From Sphingobacterium gobiense (GTDB lineage Bacteria; Bacteroidota; Bacteroidia; Sphingobacteriales; Sphingobacteriaceae), in assembly GCF_002980575.1 (NCBI RefSeq), contig NZ_PVBS01000001.1:1488001-1552000 (forward strand): DNA of 64,000 bases. The letters run 5' to 3'. The notes under the pieces are model-generated. The model made no database searches, was not told where the DNA came from, and saw nothing but the letters and a program-made list of their open reading frames with translations. The first letter of the stretch is position 1. Each line of letters starts with the position of its first letter. Both the position numbers and the translations under genes were made by a program. Below are positions 8,610 to 18,645 of this stretch, piece by piece.

Positions 8610-9518
8610 TCAGAAATGCTCGTCGACAAGTTCTTTATTAACTATAGCTCCCGTGACATTTCCAGAAGAAATAGCATTTGCCACGGAACGCATCATAGCG
8701 GCGTTGTCGCCACAAGCAAAGACCCCCTCAACAGTTGTCTTCTGCATCGTATCTACATAAATATAACCATGTTCCGTGAAATCACACCCTAAAGCCGCAG
8801 GAATATCGGAATGTTGTTCGAAGGGCAAGGCGGCATAAACAGCTATAAATGCCTCTCGGCTACCGTCCATAAACACAACCTCTTTAACATATCCATCTTC
8901 ATGCACAATCTCAGCAACCTCTTTCTCTATGATACTTATACCGTTCGCTCTCAATTTTTCCGCAGCTGGAAAATCAAACTCAACTTTACCATTAGTGAGA
9001 AGTGTAAGATCATCCGTCAAGTTGTTTATCAAAGACGCTAGATGATAAGCTTTCGCTCCATTGGCAAGAATGGCGGTTTTCGCATTACGAAATTCATAGC
9101 CATGACAATATGGACAGTGAATCACGGTTATTCCCCAGCATTCCGAAAAACCCGGAATATCGGGCATAACATCTTTTATACCAGTGGCAAATATAAGTTT
9201 TTGCCCACTGAAGATCTCACCAGTCTGGGTAATAACAGTAAATCCTTGGTCTGTTTTCGAAGCCCCAACGGCAAGACCATGATGAAACTTTATAGTGTCA
9301 TATTTCATGAGTTGCCTTCTGGCTTCTGCAGCAATCTGACCGGGTGTATGCCCATCATGCGTAAGGAAGTTCTGTGAATGCGGAGTTTGAAGGTTGCAAG
9401 GCCATCCGCTGTCAATAACTAATACAGCGCGTAATGAACGGCCTAAGGACATAGCCGCTGACAGGCCTGCATAACTGCCGCCGATAATGATAACTTCGAA
9501 GTTTACACGTTTCTCCAT
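8610..9518 (-). CDS. NAD(P)/FAD-dependent oxidoreductase, thioredoxin-reductase-like
   Basis: A 302-residue flavoprotein with an N-terminal FAD motif (IIIGGSYAGLSAAMSLGRS), a CPYCHGYE motif and a late GVFACGDN block that contacts FAD. CPYCHGYE resembles the redox CxxC of thioredoxin reductases but is the form found in a group of TrxB-like proteins related to gliotoxin/holomycin-type disulfide oxidases and bacillithiol-type enzymes, so a thioredoxin partner is not certain. No thioredoxin gene is adjacent. Cytoplasmic; single-gene unit with its own promoter. Confidence 0.88.
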   Translation of the reverse strand: MEKRVNFEVIIIGGSYAGLSAAMSLGRSLRAVLVIDSGWPCNLQTPHSQNFLTHDGHTPGQIAAEARRQLMKYDTIKFHHGLAVGASKTDQGFTVITQTGEIFSGQKLIFATGIKDVMPDIPGFSECWGITVIHCPYCHGYEFRNAKTAILANGAKAYHLASLINNLTDDLTLLTNGKVEFDFPAAEKLRANGISIIEKEVAEIVHEDGYVKEVVFMDGSREAFIAVYAALPFEQHSDIPAALGCDFTEHGYIYVDTMQKTTVEGVFACGDNAAMMRSVANAISSGNVTGAIVNKELVDEHF

Positions 9519-9565
9519 AGTATATACATCATTTCACTACCGATAGATCTGCCCTATGAACAATT

Positions 9566-9597
9566 TAAAGTTAGTACAGTTTTAGACATTCTCAAAA
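9566..9597 (-). promoter_or_regulatory. Promoter for the TrxB-like gene
   Basis: On the minus strand TTTTG (9593-9597), a 19-bp spacer and TAACTTTA (9566-9573) match the Bacteroidota TTTG-N19-TAnnTTTG pattern with one mismatch at the last base. The start codon is about 48 bp downstream. Confidence 0.5.
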
Positions 9598-9705
9598 TGT
9601 GAATCCTTTATACCTATTTATGACAAAGTCAAGAGAAACGTCCTTTAATGGGAACCATCCTCGTAAAAAATTGTTATAAAATAATAAGTAAACAGACAAT
9701 AACAT

Positions 9706-11073
9706 ATGAAAAAGAAGATTGTATCTCGGACAAGATATTTAGCATTACTGTTACCGGCTATAGCCCTTCTAATTTCCTGCGGCGAGTCAGGCAACAGCGC
9801 CTCGAACGATAAGGATACATTAATCCGTGACGACGATACCAGGGCTATTACCAACGAATATGGCGCCGACATCAAATTAAAAGCACCTTTCGATACACCA
9901 CCACAGAACAAATTTGCAAAGGTAATTGGCTGGGAGGGGGGAAATACGCCGACTGCACCATCAGGATATCGGGTAGTCGCATTCGCCCGCGACCTTAATA
10001 GCCCGCGCAACATTTATGTAGCGGATAATGGCGACATCTTTGTAGCTCAATCCCGCACAGAAAAAGAAGGAGAAGATCCTGAAAAAGAAAACTCGCGCAA
10101 CGTCTTTCGTGATAAGAGTCCTAACGAGATACTGCGATTCCGAGATGAAGATAAAGATGGTATAGCCGAAAAGAAAGAGGTTGTTTTAAGTGACTTATCA
10201 CAGCCCTATGGAATGTTGATAATCGATAATTTTTTCTACGTAGCAAACACCGACGCATTACTACGTTTCCCATATGATCCTTCGACAGGAAAAGTAACAA
10301 GGAAACCCGAGGAGATTATCTCGCTGCCTGCCGGGGGATATAATAACCATTGGACACGTAACCTCACTGCGAATAAAGATAAATCTAAGATATATATATC
10401 TGTTGGTTCAGGTAGCAATGTCGGTGAGAACGGTATGGACAAAGAAGTCGGCAGAGCGTTGATTCTGGAGATCAACCCAGATGGTTCAGACAAACAGATA
10501 TACGCAGCAGGTCTCCGGAATCCAGTGGGCATGGATTGGGAACTGACTACTGGTCAACTATGGACCGCAGTCAACGAGCGTGATGAACTGGGTGACGAAA
10601 TCGTGCCCGATTATATTACGGCAGTAAAACCAGGTGGCTGGTATGGCTGGCCATATACTTACTGGGGCAAGCATATTGACCCCCGGTGGGATTCCGAACA
10701 CATTGAACATTTGGGATCTGCTCCGGATTCGTTAACCACCAAATCAATTACACCAGATTATGCTCTCGGCTCGCATACCGCATCGCTGGGTTTAGCATTT
10801 AGCAAAACGGTGACTTTCCAGGAAGGCGCCTATATCGGCCAACATGGGTCTTGGAATCGTTCCAACTTGGTCGGATATAAAGTCGTGTTCGTTCCATTTG
10901 AACAAGGCAAACCTGTAGGTAAACCTAAGGACTTCCTGACGGGTTTTATCGCCGATGAAGAGAAAGCGGAGGTCCGTGGACGTCCAGTAGCTGTCGTATT
11001 CACTCCACAATATATGCTAGTTACAGACGACGCCGCTAACGTCATCTGGGCCGTACTGCCGGAGAAAAAATAA
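9706..11073 (+). CDS. PQQ-dependent sugar dehydrogenase-type lipoprotein (sorbosone dehydrogenase-like)
   Basis: 455 aa. A lipoprotein signal ends in LLISC with Cys25 as the lipidation site, so it is anchored to a membrane facing the periplasm or outside. The remainder is a six-bladed glucose/sorbosone dehydrogenase beta-propeller: GLRNPVGMDWELTTGQLW followed by NERDELGDEIVPDYI is the typical signature, and GSWNRSNLVGYKVVFVPF is the conserved final blade. Family members oxidise aldoses or sorbosone with PQQ, but many Bacteroidota homologues have not been tested. It is followed by a separate esterase gene with its own promoter. Confidence 0.87.
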   Translation: MKKKIVSRTRYLALLLPAIALLISCGESGNSASNDKDTLIRDDDTRAITNEYGADIKLKAPFDTPPQNKFAKVIGWEGGNTPTAPSGYRVVAFARDLNSPRNIYVADNGDIFVAQSRTEKEGEDPEKENSRNVFRDKSPNEILRFRDEDKDGIAEKKEVVLSDLSQPYGMLIIDNFFYVANTDALLRFPYDPSTGKVTRKPEEIISLPAGGYNNHWTRNLTANKDKSKIYISVGSGSNVGENGMDKEVGRALILEINPDGSDKQIYAAGLRNPVGMDWELTTGQLWTAVNERDELGDEIVPDYITAVKPGGWYGWPYTYWGKHIDPRWDSEHIEHLGSAPDSLTTKSITPDYALGSHTASLGLAFSKTVTFQEGAYIGQHGSWNRSNLVGYKVVFVPFEQGKPVGKPKDFLTGFIADEEKAEVRGRPVAVVFTPQYMLVTDDAANVIWAVLPEKK

Positions 11074-11123
11074 AGTGATTTTGCATATACCAGCGCTTAA
11101 CATACGGGCGCGCTTACAGTATA

Positions 11124-11154
11124 TTGCGCATAAGAATCAATTTGCATAAGTTTG
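11124..11154 (+). promoter_or_regulatory. Promoter for the secreted esterase
   Basis: TTG (11124-11126), a 20-bp spacer and a perfect TAAGTTTG -7 element (11147-11154), ending 19 bp before ATG 11174. Confidence 0.6.
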
Positions 11155-11173
11155 TGATATCAACACTTTATAT

Positions 11174-12127
11174 ATGAGATTTATTTCTATTCTATTCTTA
11201 TTTATTGTAAGCATGTTGGGGCCCGGCGTTTCTGCGCAGACTGCCCGCATTTTTACAGATGTCGTTTATAAAACATCACAGGAGGGAAAATCGCTCTCCT
11301 TGGATATCTTTTTACCCGACCATAATTTGACCGCGGAGAAGACGCCCGTTGTCATCATTATACATGGCGGTGCTTGGGTAGCAGGAAACCGCACGTTAGA
11401 GACGCTATATTATATGCGGACTCTCAGAAAAGCATTAAATGACAGCGGCTTCGCAGTAGTAAGCATAGATTATACGTTATTGGATAAAGAAATACACTTT
11501 CCCGACCCCGTTATCGACTGTAAGGACGCTATACGTTGGGTACGTGCTCAAGCGGACAGGTATAATATCGACGGCGATCGGGTGGGTTTGTGGGGAGGCT
11601 CCGCTGGAGGCCATCTCGCTATGTTAGCAGCGTACTCTGATGATTCCAAATGGTTGGGAGACGAAAGCCTTATAAATTTTTCTGCACAAGTTAGTTGCGT
11701 GGTTGACAATTTTGGTCCCACTGATCTTAATGCTTTATTGCGTACAGATGCAGGAAAGCTAACTATTTTCATGTACAAAACCTTTGCAAGTAAACTGTAT
11801 CCTCTTCGGCAAAAGGTTATCCACGCGTTAACAGGGTATACTTTAGAGGAAAATAAAGACGATGTATTGCAAATAGCAACAGAATACTCACCGTTGTATT
11901 ATGTTGATTCAACTGCAGTCCCTACGCTTATCCTACACGGCACGAAAGACCGCATTGTGCCGATAAAACAATCTAAAGTACTAGCGAAAACTCTTACAAA
12001 ATTTGGTGTACGCCATGAATTTATAAAGGTAAAAAATGGCGATCATGGGTTTAATAACATTCCTGAACAAGAAATTGATAAAATTGTAGCGGAGACTGTT
12101 ATATTTTATGCCGAACATTTGCAATAA
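11174..12127 (+). CDS. Secreted alpha/beta-hydrolase (BD-FAE/esterase-lipase type)
   Basis: 317 aa with a signal peptide (MRFISILFLFIVSMLGPGVSA, cleavage after about residue 21). The oxyanion motif HGG lies at residues 64-66, the nucleophile Ser143 is in GGSAGG, and the acid and base are in HGTKDRIVP and NGDHGF. The order and spacing fit hormone-sensitive-lipase-like/BD-FAE esterases that deacetylate or de-esterify carbohydrates or small esters. It would act in the periplasm or outside. The neighbouring sugar dehydrogenase lipoprotein suggests extracytoplasmic carbohydrate work, but no shared transcript is evident. Confidence 0.88.
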   Translation: MRFISILFLFIVSMLGPGVSAQTARIFTDVVYKTSQEGKSLSLDIFLPDHNLTAEKTPVVIIIHGGAWVAGNRTLETLYYMRTLRKALNDSGFAVVSIDYTLLDKEIHFPDPVIDCKDAIRWVRAQADRYNIDGDRVGLWGGSAGGHLAMLAAYSDDSKWLGDESLINFSAQVSCVVDNFGPTDLNALLRTDAGKLTIFMYKTFASKLYPLRQKVIHALTGYTLEENKDDVLQIATEYSPLYYVDSTAVPTLILHGTKDRIVPIKQSKVLAKTLTKFGVRHEFIKVKNGDHGFNNIPEQEIDKIVAETVIFYAEHLQ

Positions 12128-12198
12128 AACTTTCAGATCATCGAAACACGGTTCAGTATGAGCGAGTATAAAAAAATTGCCCGTATTAATACTACTGA

Positions 12199-12229
12199 AT
12201 TAGTTGGCGAGCTATGCTCGCCAACTAAT
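12199..12229. terminator. Strong hairpin between esterase and catalase genes
   Basis: A perfect 14-bp stem (12199-12212 with 12216-12229, arms containing TTGGCGAGC and GCTCGCCAA) closes on a 3-base TAT loop. It lies between convergent genes and is probably a shared terminator, although neither side has a long T run. Confidence 0.65.
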
Positions 12230-12249
12230 CTCACATAAACCAGTGCTGT

Positions 12250-14400
12250 TTAAACCGCTATGTGTGCGGTATGCGGTTCGCGCATCCAGTTTCGGTGTTT
12301 AGCCAGTGCGCTGGCGAACTGCTCGGGCGTACCATTCAATAAAATGGCTTCGTCATTGACAAAATCCTTTGCAGCCGAAAGCTGAAACAGTTCTTCAGCT
12401 TCTCCGTCAAAGGCAACCGTCTTACAGTGTTTTAACGTTTCATTTATAAATTTAAACACCTTTCCTTCTTCTTTAAGCTTTTGTATACTTCCCGCACCTC
12501 CAGGGACATACAAGGCGTCAAAAAGTACGCTTTCGGTTGTCATTAATGCGTGATCCACCTTATGCTCCCTGCTATCTGCGCTAGTTACGGTGCCGCCATG
12601 GGGTGCTATAAGTAGAAAACTCGCGTGTTTTAGTTCTTCCAGATACGTCTTCATTTTTTGTAGTGCTACCATATCAAACCCCTTCGCCACCAATACAGCA
12701 ATTTTTCTGCTCTCTATAGTCGCAGCCGGCAACCGTTCTTGGCTGAGAGCCTCTGACTTTTCCAAATAATGTTTAACCGCAGGAGGTTCATGTTTGTGCG
12801 GATCTGCATCAGCACCAATGTTTTGATTTATCGGTTTTTCTATACCGGTCGGTATTTGCATCCCCAGCTTGTCTGCCACAGCGGTGGCTAACCGATTATC
12901 TATCTGTGACAAAAGCCACAACATGCGTTGTTTAATCGGATCTAACAGACATTTCCCCAATTCAAATGCATAAGCGTTAATCAAATGAGTCTGTTCCCAC
13001 ATTGTTAAACTCCTAAAAAACAAAGCCGGTTGCGAAAAATGATCGTTAAAGCTGGAACTCCTGTCCCTAATCTTTTTGCCGTCTATCCGCTCCTCAAAGG
13101 ACGTAAACCCGCCCTCTGCCATCTTCGCTAAATGCGGGCATCCCCCACCTATTGTATTAGGGAAATACGCCGCTTTACCTTTGTTGATCGTCATGCGCAT
13201 TTGCGCGTCGCGGTGGTTATTGTGCACTTCATTGACCGCACGGTTGATGGGTATTTCCCGAAAGTTAGGCCCCCCTAATCGAGACAGTTGCGTGTCCGTA
13301 TAGGAAAAAAGCCGTCCTTGCAATAATGGATCATTTGTGAAATCGATACCTGGTACAATGTGTCCTGGATGAAAAGCCACCTGCTCGGTTTCTGCAAAGA
13401 AATTGTCTGGATTGCGATTCAATGTCATCTTCCCGATAATTTTTACAGGCACTAGTTCTTCCGGAACAAACTTTGTGGCATCCAGAAGGTCAAACTCATA
13501 CTTGTGCTCATCCTCCGCAGGAATAATCTGTAGACCAAGCTCCCATTCCGGAAAATGCCCAGCTTCTATGGCCTCCCACAAATCTCGCCGATGGAAATCA
13601 GGATCTGCGCCGTTTATTTTTACGGCCTCGTCCCAGGTAACGGAGTGAACACCTAATTTTGGTTTCCAATGAAACTTGACGAAATGTGACTCACCTTGTG
13701 CATTTACCAGTCGAAAGGTGTGAATACCAAAGCCTTCCATCATCCGATAACTCCTTGGAATACCTCTGTCACTCATTGCCCACATATGATTATGTAACGA
13801 TTCGGTAGCTAACGAAATAAAATCATAAAATGTATCGTGTGCAGATGCTGCTTGGGGAATCTCCCAGTCAGGTTCGGGTTTCACCGAGTGTATGATGTCC
13901 GGAAACTTCATCGCGTCTTGGATAAAAAATACGGGCGTATTATTTCCGACAAGATCAAATACACCTTCCTGCGTGTAAAACTTAACGGCAAATCCCCGTA
14001 TATCTCGAGCCAGATCCCCCGAGCCTTTGCTTCCAGCCACCGTAGAAAATCTGACAAAAACCGGGGTTCGATTTTCAGTATCTGTAAAAATCTTAGCGCG
14101 AGTATAATTACTCATATCTTCATACAGCTCAAAGTAACCATGCGCGCCGGAACCGCGGGCGTGTACAATCCGTTCTGGAATACGTTCGTGGTCAAAATGG
14201 GTGATTTTCTCACGAAGTATAAAATCTTCTAACAGCGAGGCTCCTCGCTCACCAGCCTTTAGCGAGTTCGCGTCGTCGTTAATTTTTACACCTTGGTCCG
14301 TAGTCATCGGTTTACCTTCACTCGTGACGCTATTTTTCTGTAAATCGTTGATTTTAGAATGAAAGGGGCATCCAGAAGTTTCGTGTTCATTTTTTTTCAT
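12250..14400 (-). CDS. katE: Large-subunit catalase (HPII type) with C-terminal GATase1-like domain
   Basis: 716 aa, typical of large-subunit clade 2 catalases. The distal haem histidine is His80 in [10 protein letters not shown], and the proximal tyrosine lies in RLFSYTDTQ. After the haem domain and a linker near residues 540-560, residues about 570-700 form the extra flavodoxin/GATase1-like domain ([27 protein letters not shown]). It decomposes hydrogen peroxide in the cytoplasm. An N-terminal extension of about 50 residues contains CPFH. It is a single-gene unit; no OxyR-like regulator is adjacent. Other oxidative-stress genes (Dps, DUF892, DoxX) lie elsewhere in the window. Confidence 0.96.
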   Translation of the reverse strand: MKKNEHETSGCPFHSKINDLQKNSVTSEGKPMTTDQGVKINDDANSLKAGERGASLLEDFILREKITHFDHERIPERIVHARGSGAHGYFELYEDMSNYTRAKIFTDTENRTPVFVRFSTVAGSKGSGDLARDIRGFAVKFYTQEGVFDLVGNNTPVFFIQDAMKFPDIIHSVKPEPDWEIPQAASAHDTFYDFISLATESLHNHMWAMSDRGIPRSYRMMEGFGIHTFRLVNAQGESHFVKFHWKPKLGVHSVTWDEAVKINGADPDFHRRDLWEAIEAGHFPEWELGLQIIPAEDEHKYEFDLLDATKFVPEELVPVKIIGKMTLNRNPDNFFAETEQVAFHPGHIVPGIDFTNDPLLQGRLFSYTDTQLSRLGGPNFREIPINRAVNEVHNNHRDAQMRMTINKGKAAYFPNTIGGGCPHLAKMAEGGFTSFEERIDGKKIRDRSSSFNDHFSQPALFFRSLTMWEQTHLINAYAFELGKCLLDPIKQRMLWLLSQIDNRLATAVADKLGMQIPTGIEKPINQNIGADADPHKHEPPAVKHYLEKSEALSQERLPAATIESRKIAVLVAKGFDMVALQKMKTYLEELKHASFLLIAPHGGTVTSADSREHKVDHALMTTESVLFDALYVPGGAGSIQKLKEEGKVFKFINETLKHCKTVAFDGEAEELFQLSAAKDFVNDEAILLNGTPEQFASALAKHRNWMREPHTAHIAV

Positions 14401-14599
14401 GATAATTTCATTTTTTATCTTTCTATTCCAATGAATTGTTTATACAGAAGAACATATGGTACACGGGAAAGTTTTCTTTAAATTATTTCCTTACTTATTT
14501 TTTTTCGAAGACATTCCATTCAAATCGAAATGGATGTCTGCTATAAGGCTTATTCATTGTTTTGTCCTATTAAATATTCGGGAATACAAGCATTTTTGC

Positions 14600-14607
14600 T
14601 AAGTTTG
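14600..14607 (+). promoter_or_regulatory. -7 element of the lipoprotein/ATP-grasp operon
   Basis: TAAGTTTG is a perfect -7 element ending 18 bp before ATG 14626. No good -33 element was found at the usual distance. It supports the internal ATG over an upstream in-frame ATG at 14530. Confidence 0.45.
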
Positions 14608-14625
14608 CCTGGAGTGGGTCAACAT

Positions 14626-14919
14626 ATGAAATATTTATTATCGGCACTTTGCTTGATCAGCGTGATATCTTGTCGCGATAGGCGCAGCGAACAAGTACTA
14701 GAACAACTGGATAGAAAGTCAGCCCGGGAGATCACTTTAAAAACGGTGACCAAAGGTGATTCCGTTCTGCATATAACCATACAACATATCTGGTATAACG
14801 GTGAGCAGATTACTTCTAAAAATGATACCATCGTAACGGCCATAGCGCCCGGTACCTGGAATACCATGGATTCATCTGCGACGTTGAGCAAGGTACCTAT
14901 CTATGTAACTGTACAGTGA
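14626..14919 (+). CDS. Small putative lipoprotein, unknown function
   Basis: 97 aa. Residues 1-16 are a lipoprotein signal ending in VISC (Cys16 lipidated). The rest is short, polar and beta-rich with no recognised domain. ATG 14626 is used because it begins the signal sequence and follows a -7 element; ATG 14530 would add 32 unrelated residues. Its TGA overlaps the next ATG by one base (TGATG), indicating translational coupling with the next lipoprotein gene. The family is not recognised; context suggests envelope work with the YgiB/YgiC-like pair. Confidence 0.72.
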   Translation: MKYLLSALCLISVISCRDRRSEQVLEQLDRKSAREITLKTVTKGDSVLHITIQHIWYNGEQITSKNDTIVTAIAPGTWNTMDSSATLSKVPIYVTVQ

Positions 14920-15290
14920 TGAGAAAAACAGCAGCAAAAAGTATAAAATTGGTTTTAATTACTTCGGTACTGGCCTCCTGCGCGCAGCCCGAAGGTCAAC
15001 GAAATAGCGAGGACAGGCAGCGTGTATTTATGCGTGCAGACACCACGGCCGCCTATACAGAAGTTACGGACAATTATACACGCGGACATTCGGGAGGTGG
15101 TATGGGTTCGGCCCTACTCTGGTTTATGGCTTTTAGACACTTAGGAGGTGGTTTCGGCTATGCTAATAATAGTCTGCATCCGCAATCAATAGCGGGTACG
15201 AACGCAGCAAAGGCGGCCGCCTACCAAGCTCAACGCGGCGGCTTTGGTCGTAACGCGGCTTCCTCGGCTAGATCTTCTTACGGTTCCTGA
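14919..15290 (+). CDS. YgiB-like glycine-rich lipoprotein
   Basis: 123 aa from ATG 14919. A lipoprotein signal ends in VLASC (Cys21). The middle contains a glycine-rich hydrophobic stretch (GGGMGSALLWFMAFRHLGGG) resembling the GGG-W-LLP region of E. coli YgiB (DUF1190), and the tail is rich in Ala, Gly and Ser. In enterobacteria ygiB precedes ygiC, a glutathionylspermidine-synthase-like gene, and here the next gene is of that kind. Start and stop overlap the neighbours by one base at both ends (TGATG), so the three genes are translationally coupled. The exact role is unknown. Confidence 0.68.
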   Translation: MRKTAAKSIKLVLITSVLASCAQPEGQRNSEDRQRVFMRADTTAAYTEVTDNYTRGHSGGGMGSALLWFMAFRHLGGGFGYANNSLHPQSIAGTNAAKAAAYQAQRGGFGRNAASSARSSYGS

Positions 15291-16432
15291 TGCGAATCAA
15301 AAAATTACGTATCGATCCGAAATGGCAGTCCCGCCTAGAGTCCATAGGATATGGCTATCATACGCCAGACGGCGTTCCCTATTGGATGGATGGTTACTAT
15401 TACGAGATTAGCAATCAAGATGCAGATCTGATCTACAAGGCTACTACCGAACTTTGGCAAATGTGCTTAGACGCTGTCGAGTACATTGTCCAGAACAAAC
15501 GATATAAGCATTTTCATATACCACCTTTTATGATCCCTCATATTGAGCGGACTTGGAACGATGACGACCCTTCCATATATGGACGTTTTGATTTCGCCTA
15601 TGATTCTTTGCATGGAGCGTTAAAGATGTTGGAGTTCAATGCGGATACACCAACGTCACTCTTTGAGACCGGTATTGTACAGTGGTATTGGAAAAATCAT
15701 TATTTTCCAGAACTTACGGATCAGTTCAATAGTATCCACGAACAATTGATTCGGAGCTGGATAAAACTAAAGCCTTATCTTAAAGGGGGTATTTTACATT
15801 TTTCCTGTGCTAAAGAAACGCTGGAGGATCTTACTAATGTTGAATATCTCCGGGATACCGCACTTCAGGCTGGTATTGAAACCAAGCTTATCTATATTGA
15901 TGATATCGGTTGGACTGGCAACGACTTCGTAGATTTACAAGGTGAACCAATTCTATCTATTTTCAAATTATATCCTTGGGAATGGATGACGCGGGAGGAA
16001 TTTGGTGTGCATATTGTAAACGATCCGAACAAGACACAATGGATAGAGCCGTCGTGGAAAATGTTATTATCCAACAAAGCGATACTTCCAATACTGTGGG
16101 AGTTATTTCCAAATCATCCCCACTTATTAGCTACGTATTTTAAGGAACCGGCTCACCTGAAGCATTTTGTTAAAAAGCCCATCTTATCACGCGAAGGCGC
16201 CAACATAGAAATGTACTACGACAGTCAGATGATCTATCATACGGAAGGCGAATATGGCGGAGAAGGTTTTGTCTATCAAGAGTTGGCCAATTTACACCGG
16301 GAAGATACAGGTTTTTCTATTATCGGCAGCTGGATTATTGACCAAGAGCCGTGCGGTATAAACTTCAGGGAATCTGATATGCCCATTACGACAGATAAAA
16401 GCCGTTTTATACCGCATATAATTGGAAGGTAA
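15290..16432 (+). CDS. Glutathionylspermidine synthase-like ATP-grasp protein (YgiC/YjfC family)
   Basis: 380 aa matching the C-terminal synthetase domain of glutathionylspermidine synthase: YGRFDFAYD and LEFNADTPTSL (ATP-grasp substrate loop), KPILSREGANIEM (ATP-binding lysine and glycine loop) and INFRESD near the C-terminus (metal and phosphate contacts). It lacks the amidase half of E. coli Gsp. The ATP-grasp fold forms an amide bond between a carboxylate and an amine. YgiC itself does not make glutathionylspermidine in tests known to me, so the substrate is open. ATG overlaps the preceding TGA (TGATG). Confidence 0.88.
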   Translation: MRIKKLRIDPKWQSRLESIGYGYHTPDGVPYWMDGYYYEISNQDADLIYKATTELWQMCLDAVEYIVQNKRYKHFHIPPFMIPHIERTWNDDDPSIYGRFDFAYDSLHGALKMLEFNADTPTSLFETGIVQWYWKNHYFPELTDQFNSIHEQLIRSWIKLKPYLKGGILHFSCAKETLEDLTNVEYLRDTALQAGIETKLIYIDDIGWTGNDFVDLQGEPILSIFKLYPWEWMTREEFGVHIVNDPNKTQWIEPSWKMLLSNKAILPILWELFPNHPHLLATYFKEPAHLKHFVKKPILSREGANIEMYYDSQMIYHTEGEYGGEGFVYQELANLHREDTGFSIIGSWIIDQEPCGINFRESDMPITTDKSRFIPHIIGR

Positions 16433-16482
16433 ACGATAATCTTTAGAACGCTCCTAAAAGATATGATTCTTTCAGGATTGAG

Positions 16483-18645
16483 TTAGTTTATCACGATCTC
16501 CCAATCATCCGGTTTATAGAGAATATTAAAACCTACCTCACCGTATTTCGACCGGTTGATGATTAAACCACACTTTTCATTCCCCAGTTTCAAATCAGTG
16601 AGACGAATTTCGTGGAGATAATCCGGAAGCACAATTCGATCGAAGGTTATTGTTTTATTTATCGCATTTATATCGATACGTAAACAAGACTGGAGCAGCA
16701 TAAATACCGTACCAACTGCCCACGCCTGTGGTGAACAGGCAACCGGGTACGCCGTAGGTCCTATGCCTTGCCGTTTCTCAAAACCGCAATATAGTTCAGG
16801 GACCCTTTGCAACTCTATGAATAACGAGGCGTCAAATATGGCGCCCATAATTTTTAAAACATGCTTTTGTAAACCATACTTTGATAACCCGTAACCTATC
16901 AATGCGTTATCATGAGGCCAGATTGAGCCATTATGATAAGACATCGGGTTATACCTTCCCGATGATGATGACAGGGTTCTGACTCCCCATCCGCTAAACA
17001 TATCCGAAGCAAGTAGCGTATCCGCAAGAACGGCAGCCTTATCGTCGTCAGCAATCCCCGTAAATAAGCAGTGTCCAGCGTTCGATGACCTTACCCTGCA
17101 AGGCTTTTTCTGACCATCGAGCGCCAAAACGAAACTAGATAAATCCGCATCCCAAAAACGCTCGTTAAAGTTCTTTTTTAAAACGGCGGCCTCATCATAT
17201 AGTCTCGACGACTTATCTTGGTTACCAAGTACAAGGGCGAGCTTTCCAGCATGAAGTTTTGCACCATACACATAACTTTGAACTTCACATAGCGCAATCG
17301 GCGGGTCGGCAAGTTGATTGTTTTCGTGCATGATAGAATCAAAGGAGTCTTTCCAACCCTGATTCGTCAAACCATTTTTAGCTTTATGTATATATTCCAC
17401 GAAACCATCACCATCGATATCTCCGTAGTTATCGATCCAATTGACCGCAGTCATAATATTCGGCCAAATTTGTTTAACTAAGTTCAAATCACCAGTACGA
17501 TCATAATACATTCCCGCCAAGATAATAAACAAAGGCGTGGCATCTATTGTTCCGTAATATTGCTTAAAAGGAATCTCACCCGTATTCGCCATTTCACCGT
17601 TGCGCGCTTCATGGAGTATTTTTCCAGGTTCGGCATCTTTTTCCGAAATTAGGTCAACAGCCTGGTTTGCGGCCAAGAATAATAATACCCCTTTTGCAAT
17701 TTCCGGATTGATCCATAAGATTTCCATAGCGGCGATTATCCCGTCCCTCCCGAACGGCGTATTGTACCAAGGAACGCCAGCATATGGATATTTTCCATAA
17801 TCGGTTTGAGAAAGGAGCGATATAAAATCTTTTTCCGACCGATACAACCAATGGTTAAACTGTGTATTAGAAGTCTTAATCTCGGCGAACAAGGTTTTGC
17901 TTTGATTTAACTCAAACTGGTTTAATTCACTGGCTTCAGCATAGGACATAGCGTCTTTTTTCTCATCCCCCGTCAAGAAATGAATACAATACTGAATAGT
18001 TACGACCTTTTTAGAAGTTAAATTAACAGAAAAGACAGCTCGATTTCCTCCTAAGCTATATTCAGCGTCAGACTGGAAATAGATTTCAAAAGAACGTTTG
18101 ATACCATCTAGTCCTAAATAAGTGGTTTCAAAATATTCATTGTGATCAACTGGGTACGCATTATGGGTATCTACTTTTCTTTTTATCCCTCTAATTTCAA
18201 AGATATCCTTAAAATCCCCGTCAAAATCCAAGCTTAAATCAAAGGAGCAATTTTCAGGCTCGTATTGGAGAATCTTGATTTCCTCGTAAAAAGCACCTTC
18301 CCGCACAAATTGATGCCTTTCGATATGAATAGAATTTTCCTGTATCTTGCATGCTTTTATCATGGGGTTTGTAAGATCTGCCGAGTAGATGGAATTTCCT
18401 TCTTTGATTGAGCCACTTAGTAAAAGAGGTTTCTGACCATTAAACTTTAATACTAATCTATTTATAAAGCGGGTACCCTCGTGGTAAATGCCCTGTACCA
18501 TTTTTCCATAGGGATGGATATTCCCGGATCGGTCAAAAACCGCAAATGTATTGGAATAGTTTAACACCATATTTACCTCATCTGAATTAACGGCATCAGA
18601 TGAGATGTGATATTCTTCTTCTTCTTGTGTTATTTCTTCTTTCAT
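16483..18645 (-). CDS. Amylo-alpha-1,6-glucosidase / glycogen-debranching-type glycosidase
   Basis: 720 aa, cytoplasmic. Residues about 30-230 match the N-terminal bacterial/archaeal glycogen-debranching domain (FAVFDRSGNIHPYGK, YHEGTRFINRLVLKF). From about 270 an (alpha/alpha)6 barrel follows, with WYNTPFGRDGIIAAMEILW, HEARNGEMANTGEIPFKQYYG, and late SYHNGSIWPHDNALIGYG, where acidic residues for hydrolysis are expected. It should trim alpha-glucosidic polymers or oligosaccharides. The ATG overlaps the TGA of the upstream glycosyltransferase gene (ATGA, 18642-18645), so the two are translationally coupled and probably act on one sugar or polysaccharide. Confidence 0.87.
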   Translation of the reverse strand: MKEEITQEEEEYHISSDAVNSDEVNMVLNYSNTFAVFDRSGNIHPYGKMVQGIYHEGTRFINRLVLKFNGQKPLLLSGSIKEGNSIYSADLTNPMIKACKIQENSIHIERHQFVREGAFYEEIKILQYEPENCSFDLSLDFDGDFKDIFEIRGIKRKVDTHNAYPVDHNEYFETTYLGLDGIKRSFEIYFQSDAEYSLGGNRAVFSVNLTSKKVVTIQYCIHFLTGDEKKDAMSYAEASELNQFELNQSKTLFAEIKTSNTQFNHWLYRSEKDFISLLSQTDYGKYPYAGVPWYNTPFGRDGIIAAMEILWINPEIAKGVLLFLAANQAVDLISEKDAEPGKILHEARNGEMANTGEIPFKQYYGTIDATPLFIILAGMYYDRTGDLNLVKQIWPNIMTAVNWIDNYGDIDGDGFVEYIHKAKNGLTNQGWKDSFDSIMHENNQLADPPIALCEVQSYVYGAKLHAGKLALVLGNQDKSSRLYDEAAVLKKNFNERFWDADLSSFVLALDGQKKPCRVRSSNAGHCLFTGIADDDKAAVLADTLLASDMFSGWGVRTLSSSSGRYNPMSYHNGSIWPHDNALIGYGLSKYGLQKHVLKIMGAIFDASLFIELQRVPELYCGFEKRQGIGPTAYPVACSPQAWAVGTVFMLLQSCLRIDINAINKTITFDRIVLPDYLHEIRLTDLKLGNEKCGLIINRSKYGEVGFNILYKPDDWEIVIN

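Noticed and set aside
8560..9377. Several plus-strand ORFs opposite the TrxB-like gene
   Set aside because: Shadows of the minus-strand flavoprotein; no domains.
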